A stretch of 11,264 nucleotides of DNA. It comes from Euperipatoides rowelli. Its lineage: Eukaryota; Onychophora; Udeonychophora; Euonychophora; Peripatopsidae. This document shows positions 1 through 7,203 of this stretch, one piece after another (the first letter of the stretch is position 1; the number at the start of each line of letters is the position of its first letter). Under the pieces are notes generated by a model, which was given only the letters and a program-made list of their open reading frames with translations, was not told the origin of the DNA and made no database searches. The position numbers and the translations under genes were made by a program. Where the stretch lies: NCBI GenBank assembly GCA_003024985.2, contig PXIH01S0005089.1, one strand, 5' to 3'.

Positions 1-899
1 ATTGAGTTTATATAATTTATTTTACATGTTAATTTATAAAATTGGACATAACAAAAAATTTATTTAATAGACACAATATAGTGTTCTTTATAACCATAAT
101 TGAAATAATATTTTTGTTTAACATATTTGAGATAAAAATTGAGTTCGGGTGGGACAACTAGCATCAAATTTCTCTTAACTCGCATAAAAAATTCAGTTTG
201 AAATATTCCTCCATAATGGTCCTCTTTTATACTAACGTATTAATTTCACTTTCATAAATGTAATTAAGTATGATCCAGCTTGATATACTTAGGAAATAGA
301 TTGGCTGTTAGGGATGGGACATTTTTTAAGTGATATATTCGCCACCCCAGTTTCAGAGCAAACTTATTAATTTTTGTTAGTAAATAATAATCTTTCCCAT
401 TCAACTTGATACTTTTATTGCAATATAGATATGTAAGAATAATTGTGAAATAAATTTGTTTATTTGAAAGTGCTTAGTTATCTTCAAAAGAGGTGCAAAA
501 TTTGTGTGAGTTGCATGACCACGGTTACTGGACAAATTGCACATATTCCGTGATGGTACTCCATAACCATTAAAGTTTTGGGGATGGTTTTGTCCCCCAA
601 AAAGAGGAACATCTAACAATATATTAAAGCATTTTAATCTTTTCTACTGAAGAGCTGTCTGTTTCTCTGTGCAAATACATGCCATAGTACAACTTTCTTG
701 CAAATGACCCATATAATTTATTTTTATTTAATAATTCTTAAAGTTTTTTTTTTTTAAGTTTTAATAAGAATTATTTTCACCACGGATATATAACAACTAC
801 GGTAAAATTCTACTTGGCCCATATAACTTTGAATTACTTTTTAAAATAGTTCTATCTTAATCATCTGCACTTAAAATAATATGAGTTTATTATTTGTTT
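1..899. other. Upstream intron segment, no gene seen
   Basis: AT-rich sequence with no supported gene, read as intron of the ACE-family gene whose exon starts at 4427. Stretches near 480-620 are less AT-biased and have an open reverse-strand frame, but the translation resembles nothing I know and shows no start context or splice sites. A diverged repeat lies at 750-813 (listed separately). That the whole stretch is intron is inference: no upstream exon is visible, so part of it could lie outside the gene. Confidence 0.5.
750..813 (-). repeat. Interspersed repeat, copy A (inverted relative to copy B at 4032-4097)
   Basis: The stretch with AAGTTTTAATAAGAATTATT, then TTTTCACCACGG and ACTACGGTAAAATTCTAC, matches the reverse complement of 4032-4097 over about 65 bases, roughly four bases in five by eye. 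A second shared word, TCTGCACTTA, occurs at 864-873 and in reverse at about 3972-3981. The homologous region may therefore extend about 130 bases with a poorly conserved middle. The family is not recognised, and strand is assigned arbitrarily relative to copy B. Confidence 0.6.
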
Positions 900-922
900 A
901 TAAGACTCGACGCTTCTTCTTA
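900..922. repeat. 5' target-site duplication of the LINE insertion
   Basis: These 23 bases begin ATAAGACTC and end CTTCTTCTTA. They recur at 2843-2865 with one difference (CGACG here, CAACG there). The two copies lie exactly where the LINE-related sequence begins and ends, and the second directly follows the short tandem tail. A long target duplication of this kind is the usual product of target-primed reverse transcription. Confidence 0.88.
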
Positions 923-2233
923 TTACACGCAAAACATATCCTAAAGACTTTAGATTAATGTACAGAGGCTTTTACAGACTACCAATCGGCCTTCCTACCA
1001 AATAGATCGGTAGATGATCATGTATTCACTACAAGGAGAATTCTGGAAGAGGTTGAAGAGCAGGGAAAATAAACTATGTGCTAGCTTTAAATCTGGAAAA
1101 AGCGTTTGACTCAGTAGATCACGCTGCAATAGTCACAATACTAAAACCTCAAAAAGTTCCACATTTTCTTATAAATAGATTCATAAAAGCCTGCCTTTAG
1201 GAAGTGACGCAATACTATGGTATGGACAAGTAACACTACAAAAGAAAGAAATCCGGAGTAAAGCAAGGATGTCCACTATCGCCTCGTGTTTTTACATGGG
1301 CTTTGCATGAAGCAATAGAGACCACGATGGAAGTGTTACCTCGGTTCAACCTCATGCAAAACAATATGACTTCCCCAATCTTACTAGCTTATGCGGATGA
1401 CATAATAATAGCAGAAGAGGAGGAAGATATCCAAATGTTATTGAAAGAACTAGTACCTAACTTGGAATCAGTTGGGTTGAAACTTAACTGAGACAAATGC
1501 CAAATCATGATAAAAGATCCGATACCAAATGAAGGAGGGAAAAATCAGAGTCTCGTAATAATGGGCGATTTCAAATTCCAAAGAGTAAACTCATTGAAGT
1601 ATCTCGGAACTATCCTAACAAGTGACCTAAACAAACAAGACACAACCAAACCAAGAATAAATAAAGCTTACCAAGCAATGTACAGCATGTTAAATTTATT
1701 AGGAAAGCATAAGCTCACATGGAATGTGAACGCTATACAACACAGTAATAGCTCCCATAGCATTTCATGGCATAAAAACGGCTGCTTTGACGAACGCAAA
1801 CAGAACATCATTGAGACAGATGGAAAGGGAAATAATTCGAGTGATATCACAAAGATGCTGAAATATCCCCCCCTAAACAACGCACAGCAGAACTGCTACT
1901 TGTAAGGAAAAACAATCAACAAAAAAATCATGACACACAGATTAAGATATTGGGCTCACATTATCCGAAGAGAAAATAAAAGTACGATTGGAGCAGCATT
2001 AAGTCCCAGAGCACTCTATAAGAAGGTAGGAAGACCCTGTTTTACTTGGAACGACAACCTAAAAAGAGACCTAAAGAAAATACCAAGGCCACCAGAAGGC
2101 TGGAGAGAAATAGCCAAAGACAAAAAAGGAATCAAAAGTTTTCTTTGACTGGGAAGAATCATCAGATAGCGAATTCTTAGACTCAACAATAGTAATGAAG
2201 AGAGGTCCAACTAAAAATAAGAAAAATAGGTAA
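923..2233 (+). pseudogene. Decayed reverse transcriptase (LINE ORF2, C-terminal part)
   Basis: The reading frame can be followed through all lesions. In frame 2 (962-1069) it reads TEAFTDYQSAFLPNRSVDDH, the conserved block before the palm. It moves to frame 1 near 1070, where motif A is LNLEKAFDSVDH (catalytic Asp at 1108-1110), motif B is KQGCPLSPRVF (from 1261) and motif C is YADD (1390-1401). GLKLN follows, then LKYLG (1594-1608). Near 1730 it moves to frame 2 (LYNTVIAPIAFHGIKTAAL), near 1860 back to frame 1 (RLRYWAHIIRRENK, GRPCFTW), and near 2140 to frame 2, ending at TAA 2231-2233. In-frame stops lie at 956, 1198, 1231, 1489, 1859 and 1903. Both catalytic motifs survive, but at least four frameshifts rule out an intact product. 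Confidence 0.85.
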
Positions 2234-2640
2234 GTACCGATAGATAAACAATCCAGGATCAAGGGCCATGTAGAGGAAGAGGTAGATCAAGAATAAGAGA
2301 GATGGAAAGCCAAAGAACGCAAATGAGGGTGCAATGTGAGCAAGAAAGTAGACTAGAAGGAGAAGCAGAGGAAGAAGCAGAAGTAAAACAAGAAAAGCTG
2401 ATGAAGCAGAACAAGAATAGAAATCAAAGAACAAGAAACAGGAAGAAGTAGAACAAGAAGCAGAAGTAAAAAATGAAGCAGAGGAATATGTAGAAGAATA
2501 AGAAACAAGAAGCACTAGAACAAGCAAAATAATAAGCAGATAAATTAGTAATAAAAGCAAAGAAGAAAAATAGAAGAGTTGATATTGCCATAGAGTCAAA
2601 TCCCTAACAAGATAGCGAACAAAATCAATAAAGAACAAGA
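2190..2640 (+). repeat. Purine-rich tract inside the LINE 3' region
   Basis: About 450 bases are strongly purine-biased on the + strand and built from degenerate words such as GAAGCAGAAG, GAAGAAGCAG and AACAAGAA. A short piece reads as the charged peptide EGEAEEEAEVKQEKL, but stops interrupt all frames. The open reverse-strand frame over it (2183-2638) only mirrors the bias, giving a Leu/Ser/Phe-rich string, and is not a gene. The tract lies between the ORF2 stop and the 3' tail. It is either a decayed low-complexity C-terminal extension or an expanded 3' UTR repeat. Confidence 0.6.
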
Positions 2641-2842
2641 GAAGAAACCAATTCTATTTATTAAATGTTTATTTGTTTACTTGTCCAGTTATATATTGTG
2701 TTGTCCTGTACAGGCTCTGTGCGGTCAGGTGCGAGCATTGTGTGTTGTCCATTATAACCTTGTTGGTATACTGTATAGCCCGTAATACCGGGAATTGGTT
2801 ACCCTTGCGGGGCCGGCAATATTTCGGACCGATACGATACGA
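2641..2842 (+). other. LINE 3' untranslated end and tandem tail
   Basis: Base composition here is more balanced than in the surrounding intron. The segment holds a perfect 10-base palindrome CCTGTACAGG (2705-2714), a small possible hairpin CCCGTAATACCGGG (about 2779-2792), and a GC-rich stretch before the tail. It ends GATACGATACGA, a pentamer repeat in place of poly(A), directly against the downstream target duplication. In many non-LTR clades the 3' end is what the reverse transcriptase recognises, so this would be the segment shared by other genomic copies and any parasitic SINE. Confidence 0.65.
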
Positions 2843-2865
2843 ATAAGACTCAACGCTTCTTCTTA
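2843..2865. repeat. 3' target-site duplication of the LINE insertion
   Basis: This is the second copy of the 23-base duplication, 22/23 identical to 900-922, starting immediately after the GATACGATACGA tail. Its single difference (A for G at the CG dinucleotide) is consistent with decay of a methylated CpG in this copy, which is inference. Removing 923-2865 restores the probable empty site. Confidence 0.88.
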
Positions 2866-3956
2866 ATCTAAGTTTATATAATTCAAAGTATAGGTATGGC
2901 TGAATTCATTTCCGACTTATAGGCCTACAGTTATTTTATTCAAATAAAATATGTTAATTTTGTCATAATGTTTTCTTCATTGTAAGTTTCCTCGCCAAAA
3001 TAAAATAATAATGCCTTTGTAGTAAGCTTATCAGCACGATTACTATAGAAACGCCCCTGTTGGTTTATGGTTGGACTGAATGAAATTCTGATATTTAATT
3101 TTATAAAAGCAAACTTAAATCCCACAGGCAAAAGTTAATCCTGAAATCTAAACTTTGTATTTGTTTTTCCTATTTCAATTTTCACTGTTTATATTGTTTT
3201 TCTTCATCATTTCCTTTTTAAACTTTATTGACGTAAAGTTATTTTCACAAAACCAAAATGAAAAAAAAGGGGTGGGAGGTCTGTAAACATGGTTGTACAA
3301 GAGTTTTCAGTCATTATTTACTGATAAACCTATTTTTTAACAATTAGGTTATTGAGGTGGACGCAACTTCGCAAGACAGGATTTGAAAAATAGCTAATTT
3401 GTCTTGCTATTAAAAAAATTTGCTCTAATTAAAAGTTTTGACTAAGGAATGATTTTGTATTTAACAAAATTAATTCCCTCAATCTGGAGTATATTAAACA
3501 TGAAATAGCTAGTACTGCATTTCAATTTGATTCTAAATTCTTAAAAAAAAGTTTTTAAAAAGATTTGGGACAATCATTTAATTCATAGAATAATTTTTTT
3601 CTAATTTCTTTTAGTTACTATAATAACCTAAAGATTGTCACTTCTTAGCTTAATGTTTGTAATTTCTTTCTTTTATATCTCAACCTTATAAAATAAAAAA
3701 AAATGTATTGAATTTTTTTTTTATTTCTGTACCTAAGTTTTCAGAAATAAACATATTTGAGAACTTAAAAAAAAAAAAAACATGTGACATTTAGTTTATT
3801 TTTATTTATAAATCTGCATTTTTTTTTTTTCAAATCTAAATAGATAATAAAGAAAGATTAAAACTAATACAAACAAAAAAAAACAAAACAAGGCTGCTGA
3901 TCCGTCCAGCCTAATAAAATTAATAATGTTCTGATATTTTGTCTTACTGTACATAA
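2866..3956. other. Intron segment, no gene seen
   Basis: AT-rich and full of homopolymers (for example A runs at 3767-3780 and T runs near 3712 and 3820), with no credible coding sequence. A reverse-strand open frame at 2940-3131 has no recognisable content. A small hairpin, GGCTG...CAGCC, lies near 3891-3911. I read the whole as intron. Confidence 0.5.
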
Positions 3957-4000
3957 TTGTAGTACCGGTAATAAGTGCAGATAAGTTTGGCGCTTAAAAA

Positions 4001-4050
4001 TACCGTGCTTGTAATAAAATGTACCGTAGTTGTAAAATTTTACCGTAGTT
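4001..4050 (+). repeat. Short tandem array of TACCGTRSTT units
   Basis: Three imperfect units start at 4001 (TACCGTGCTTGTAATAAAAT), 4022 (TACCGTAGTTGTAAAATTT) and 4041 (TACCGTAGTTCTACAAC). Spacings are 21 and 19 bases. The array overlaps the edge of repeat copy B, and its reverse complement ACTACGGTA is also present in copy A. Confidence 0.6.
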
Positions 4051-4097
4051 CTACAACCTCCATGATGAAAATAATTCTAATTAAAACTTTAAAAAAA
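4032..4097 (+). repeat. Interspersed repeat, copy B
   Basis: This is the partner of copy A (750-813) in opposite orientation, about 3.2 kb away. Shared blocks, read as the reverse complement, are AACTACGGTAAAATTTTAC and AGAATTATTTTCATCATGG. The pair flanks the LINE but at unequal distances, and neither copy touches its borders, so they predate or are independent of it. The family is unrecognised. Confidence 0.6.
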
Positions 4098-4405
4098 TAA
4101 AATCACTTAAATAAACATGTTGTACTGTATATTCATTATTAACAATATATTCAACAGGAATTTGAAAATTATGGTGTAGAGTGACTCCTCCTTTAATAAA
4201 CTTTATAGTTAGTGTTGTTGTTTTGTTTTGTTTTTGCCATAGGCTAAAATGTGCATCTGTTATTTATAGATTTAAAGCAGATATGTTTGAGTTGTCTATA
4301 ATTTTTTTTTTTAATTTTGGTGTGATTGGGGAAAAATTAATAGACATGTGTAAATTTTGCAATTACAAGGAACCAAATTCAGTACAAATTATATATAAAA
4401 TATTT

Positions 4406-4426
4406 AAAATATACATTTTATTTCAG
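4406..4426 (+). other. 3' splice site (acceptor) of the ACE exon
   Basis: ACATTTTATTTCAG is a short pyrimidine-rich stretch ending in the acceptor AG at 4425-4426. The bases just upstream are AT-rich, with possible branch sequences such as TATTTAAAAT. The coding match begins right after this AG, which fixes the site. Confidence 0.8.
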
Positions 4427-4571
4427 AAAGGGATATTAATTTTCTTTATCAAATGGCCCTGAACAAACTGGCTTTCCTTCCTTTCGGATATCTGATTGAC
4501 CAATGGCGCTGGAAAGTTTTTAGTGGTGAGATATCTTCCGAAAATTACAATAAAAATTGGTGGGATCTTAG
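4427..4571 (+). CDS. ACE: Angiotensin-converting enzyme family (peptidase M2), one internal exon
   Basis: M2 enzymes are zinc dipeptidyl carboxypeptidases, usually secreted or membrane-anchored, that cleave peptide hormones. This exon reads, after two bases of a split codon, 47 codons beginning [20 protein letters not shown], then [20 protein letters not shown] and NKNWWDL, and ends with AG of a split Arg or Ser codon. This is the highly conserved M2 block downstream of the zinc site (family pattern [20 protein letters not shown]). By alignment, the first Trp of WW and the split codon match Trp485 and Arg489 of human testis ACE, which bind the first chloride ion. The zinc motif and substrate residues fall on neighbouring exons that are not in the window. 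Intron phases are 1 before and 2 after. No stop or frameshift is present, so the exon looks functional. Whether the protein is catalytically active or an inactive paralogue cannot be judged. The symbol is at family level. Confidence 0.93.
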
Positions 4572-4577
4572 GTAAGT
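4572..4577 (+). other. 5' splice site (donor) of the ACE exon
   Basis: The sequence CTTAG|GTAAGT is a near-consensus donor directly after the conserved WWDL block. It splits the next codon after two bases (AG), so an A or G at the start of the next exon gives the expected Arg. Confidence 0.88.
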
Positions 4578-4689
4578 CAAAATTATATTTCAAATTATGA
4601 TTTCCATTATATACAGTATATAGTATGTATAGGCTATAAAAATAAAATGTTTAAATTATTTAATTTTTAGAAATAAACTGTAATCTATA

Positions 4690-4940
4690 TATTAATACGT
4701 GAAGGGAAAATTTTGGATCCCTTTTTAAGCATATTGGGCGCACGGAGGAGTGTGAGATTTGGCAGAGTTAAAGNCCTTTTCCCCCATCCATTATATTGAG
4801 GTAACCTCTGGACCTACTGGTGGGGTATCACCTCTTTCCTTCTGTAACTGAGTAGTTGGAAGTTCGGAAGAAGCATCTTGGCTACCGGAAGGTTTACTTC
4901 CTTTGGTCACTTTTTCCATTCCAGGTCTTGATGTTCTTCA
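4690..4940. other. GC-richer island of unknown origin, probable transposon fragment
   Basis: Against the AT-rich intron, these 250 bases are markedly more balanced. They begin about TATATATTAATACGTGAAGG and include GCGCACGGAGGAGTGTGAG. Later come GGTAACCTCTGGACC and a possible hairpin, GGAAG-GTTTA-CTTCC, near 4888-4902. One unknown base lies at 4774. The opening resembles the start of repeats I associate with Helitron-like elements, but there is no GC hairpin plus CTRR end to support that. The + strand has an open stretch in the second half with no recognisable protein. No flanking duplication is seen. Confidence 0.4.
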
Positions 4941-5982
4941 AATACAACTATGTTTTATTCTTTTTTAAATATTTTTTTCTAACATACTGTACATTAAGGC
5001 TTTTTTTTCTAAAATGATTGTTTTAAATGTCTGTCGGCCTATTGTGCAAATTAAATACTTAATCAAAAATTTAAAACACAATTGTGTGTAGCATATGCTG
5101 TATATTGTTTTGTAATCATGCCAATTTTTAGGAAGTTCCAAGTCAAATAGGATACCGGTATATGAATTTTATAAGTGGTTTAATACATCAAAATTTTTAT
5201 TTTGAGAAAATAATTCATTTGAATATTTAACAAAAAAAAAAAATAATGCCCAGAAATCTTATTTTAGGGGTTTCTTTGTAGCTTGCTATTTATCAATCAA
5301 TGGACATGCTTGGTTGATTTTGAGTTAGGTTACCGTATAATTTGAAAATAATATTTTAAACTAATCTATTCGTAATTGTGTCAGTTAAAAATTCTCACTG
5401 CTGTAAACGGAACATCAAATATTTTAGCTTAAACTATATAGCCTAATTTTCTTTGACTAGTAAGTAATCAATATAATTTTTATAAAATATAGAAATTTTG
5501 AAATGTAAAAATTATAAAATCTAAAAATCGGTTATGGAATTAAATTTTGGCACAAAACCTGTAGGCCTACCATCTCCCTTTAAAGTGGTTTATCAAAGGT
5601 TTTTTTCTTAATTGATTTATGTTTAGTTTTACCTAAAAATATTTGCTTAATTAATCAATTTGAAAAATTTAAACTGAAACACAAAAGTTTGTAAGTTTCT
5701 ACGTTGTTTACAAAAAATAAAACCCTACTGCTAACGTCAAATTGACTTAGCCAAAGAATAAAATCTCGGCTGGAGAAAAATGCATANGGAGTGCAATGAG
5801 CTAAAATTTATATATAAAATTAAAACATTCATTGTTTAGCGTTGTGGCGGCTTTTTACAAAGGAGTGACGGCTTTTTACAAAAGAAATTTTCTTATTGGT
5901 CGAATTTGACCAACACTGGATTATTAGTTAAAATAAATCCGGATAATTCTAATTGTTAAATCAACTAAATTTTTTTTCAACT
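4941..5982. other. Intron segment, no gene seen
   Basis: AT-rich intron with one 21-base tandem duplication (separate entry) and an unknown base at 5787. The word GTAGGCCTAC occurs near 5562. I searched for the exon expected after 4571 (a KFH..PYIRY block) and found no match. Confidence 0.5.
5844..5885 (+). repeat. 21-base tandem duplication
   Basis: GTGGCGGCTTTTTACAAAGG (from 5844) is followed after exactly 21 bases by GTGACGGCTTTTTACAAAAG (from 5865), with about two differences. It is probably a replication-slippage duplication, and nothing suggests function. Confidence 0.75.
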
Positions 5983-5996
5983 AAATACTTATTGAT
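5983..5996. repeat. 5' target-site duplication of the SINE
   Basis: AAATACTTATTGAT occurs here and again at 6897-6910, identical over 14 bases. The copies bracket exactly the tRNA-like head (starting just after 5996) and the (AAAT)n tail (ending 6896), which is the expected arrangement for a SINE insertion. Confidence 0.85.
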
Positions 5997-6008
5997 GTCT
6001 CGTTTTCG

Positions 6009-6077
6009 TGGTTCGGTGGTGTTATCACTTGAGTCTCTAAATCGAAGGCATATGCTGGAGGTTGTAGGTTCGACCCC
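6009..6077 (+). promoter_or_regulatory. Internal Pol III promoter (A and B boxes) of the SINE
   Basis: The A box at 6009-6019 fits the TRGYNNARNNG-type consensus with one or two departures. The B box at 6067-6077 fits GGTTCGANNCC fully. A T run of seven at 6101-6107 lies shortly downstream and would be expected to stop Pol III, so current transcription of the full unit is doubtful. Confidence 0.75.
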
Positions 6078-6178
6078 CGGTTAGGGCAGTTATGGAACGG
6101 TTTTTTTCCCCTAGCTGTAACAATTCGCTTTGGGTTTTTCCAAGTACGCTGCCCTTGTTAACCCTTCGAGGGCTTGTG

Positions 6179-6196
6179 GGGGTCCTATTAGACCCC
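6179..6196. repeat. Palindromic module 1, GGGGTC-CTATTA-GACCCC
   Basis: An inverted repeat with a 6-base stem and 6-base loop, 18 bases long, just inside the left end of the TTAA element. It belongs to a set of three 18-base modules (6179, 6349, 6712). Confidence 0.75.
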
Positions 6197-6348
6197 AGAA
6201 AATTTTTAAAGTTATGCAATTTTTATATTTTTTATTTAAAAGATTTTATATCTCCTGACTTTTATTGTGGATAGTTTATGTATGTACATATACATTTGAG
6301 TTAAAAATTTCCTGTCATATGCATGTTATAGCATAAAACTGTTTGTTT

Positions 6349-6366
6349 GGGGTCCAATTGGACCCC
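6349..6366. repeat. Palindromic module 2, perfect 18-base palindrome
   Basis: GGGGTCCAATTGGACCCC is its own reverse complement. The bases after it (CATTGGCCTTTTGTGAC) resemble those after module 3 (CATGGCCGTTTGTG), so the duplicated unit is longer than the palindrome, about 34 bases. Confidence 0.8.
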
Positions 6367-6711
6367 ATTGGCCTTTTGTGACACTAATTTTTTTCCTTAT
6401 ATTTTTACAGATATTCTGATAAAAAATTTTTTATTTGAAATGTCCATCCCCAAATCAATGTTTTATGGTTTTATTTTCTATTTAGTATCACATGTATAGT
6501 TAATTAAACTATAACACATGTTTGTTTCATTCAATAAAGTTTTTTTCTGTCAATAAATTATATTTTAATTCCTCTCCATTGTAAAGCTGATAATTACAAA
6601 TATATACATAAAAGATGCTGGATTTCTTGTTATGTGTCCTGCACTCACATATATATTTAAGGTTTAACAAATATTACTTCATGCATAGTCCAGAAATTTG
6701 CCTAAAATAAA

Positions 6712-6729
6712 GGGGTCCCTCAGGACACC
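6712..6729. repeat. Palindromic module 3, decayed
   Basis: GGGGTCCCTCAGGACACC keeps the 18-base length with a 7-base arm on the left and one mismatch in the right arm. It lies about 45 bases inside the right end of the TTAA element. Its downstream flank matches that of module 2. Confidence 0.7.
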
Positions 6730-6896
6730 ATGGCCGTTTGTGTAGTTCCAAACATGTTAGACCACAAAGCGTTAACATCAAAAGATCTGTTTCTCATTTG
6801 TATTTAATGAATTTATAATTAAGTAATAAAAAAGAAATACACTTCTTCTCCCTTTGGAGGGGAAATGATTTTTTAAAAATAAATAAATAAATAAAC

Positions 6897-6910
6897 AAAT
6901 ACTTATTGAT
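6897..6910. repeat. 3' target-site duplication of the SINE
   Basis: This is the second copy of AAATACTTATTGAT, directly after the (AAAT)4-AAAC tail. Its first four bases could also be counted as tail, but the 5' copy includes them, so I assign all 14 to the duplication. Confidence 0.83.
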
Positions 6911-7011
6911 TTAGGCTGGAATCACTTTTATCTAATAATAGAAGAATAGACTTAAAATAAGCAGATTAAACATGACTGCTATCATAATATACACTACAAG
7001 TATTTTTTTTG

Positions 7012-7038
7012 TAAATAAATAAATAAATAAATAAATAA
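7012..7038 (+). repeat. (TAAA)n microsatellite
   Basis: Nearly seven pure TAAA units in a row. It could be the tail of another retroposon, but I see no head or duplication next to it. Confidence 0.85.
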
Positions 7039-7203
7039 GCTAAAATAGATTTGTGTCCCTTTATTTTGAACACATACAACCAAATATTATATAGAAAGTA
7101 TGTATACAAACTGTGTATAGAATGGGAGAATATAGTTTTTTTCAGCCAGGGAAATCTCCATATTTCGAATATCTATCTGATGATAGAAACACTGGTACTG
7201 TTA

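Larger units (their letters stand above)
923..2842 (+). mobile_element. 5'-truncated non-LTR retrotransposon (LINE), about 1.92 kb
   Basis: The copy starts partway into the reverse transcriptase domain, keeps the rest of ORF2 and the 3' untranslated region, and ends in a short tandem tail GATACGATACGA (2831-2842). Both borders are fixed by the 23-base target duplications. The endonuclease domain and any ORF1 are missing, as expected after incomplete reverse transcription. The reverse transcriptase motifs and a C-terminal tail of the type RLRYW..I.R....GRP...W suggest an RTE-like or related clade, but I cannot place it firmly. Multiple stops and frameshifts show it is an old, inactive copy lying in the sense orientation of the host gene intron. 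Confidence 0.88.
6158..6775. mobile_element. TTAA-flanked piggyBac-like non-autonomous element, nested in the SINE
   Basis: The element lies between TTAA at 6158-6161 and TTAA at 6772-6775 (618 bases including both). The left end reads TTAACCCTTCGAGGGC. The reverse complement of the right end reads TTAACGCTTTGTGGTC, which matches 12 of 16. Insertion at TTAA with a CCC-type left terminus is the pattern of the piggyBac superfamily. There is no transposase, and the interior is AT-rich. Three palindromic GGGGTCC modules lie within it. It interrupts the SINE between its body and tail, so it arrived later. Confidence 0.68.
5997..6896 (+). mobile_element. tRNA-derived SINE, split by a nested DNA element
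   Basis: The head contains an RNA polymerase III A box, TGGTTCGGTGG (6009-6019), and a B box, GGTTCGACCCC (6067-6077), 58 bases apart. That spacing suits a class II tRNA with a long variable arm; GGCATATGC sits where that arm would be, so a Leu- or Ser-type ancestor is my inference. The body continues to about 6157, is interrupted by 6158-6775, and resumes to a tail of four AAAT units plus AAAC (6877-6896). Just before the tail, CTCCCTTTGGAGGGG can form a hairpin. Without the insertion the SINE would be about 280 bases. It lies in the sense orientation of the host gene. Confidence 0.82.

Noticed and set aside
401-619. Reverse-strand 72-residue open frame
   Set aside because: It has no similarity I recognise, no domain and no splice signals. 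Its length is reachable by chance, though its composition is less AT-rich than the surroundings.
2183-2638. Reverse-strand 151-residue open frame rich in Leu, Ser and Phe
   Set aside because: It is the complement of the purine-rich tract in the LINE 3' region. The low-complexity, membrane-like string comes from CTT/TCT bias, not from a gene.
4181-4462. Forward 93-residue open frame overlapping the ACE exon
   Set aside because: It is in a different frame from the conserved M2 block and crosses the splice acceptor. Its content is AT-driven (Phe, Ile, Lys).
4690-5461. Complete Helitron from the TATATATTAATACG start to CTAG|T at 5457-5461
   Set aside because: There is no GC-rich hairpin before the CTAG, and composition returns to intron background after 4940, so the 3' end is not supported.
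6002-6085. Possible functional tRNA gene
   Set aside because: The A and B boxes are present, but the sequence lacks a convincing acceptor stem and anticodon arm. It is embedded in a SINE with target duplications.
6037-6274. Open frames on both strands across the SINE head
   Set aside because: They overlap Pol III promoter boxes and the start of the nested TTAA element. They have no protein similarity and are explained by the repeat.
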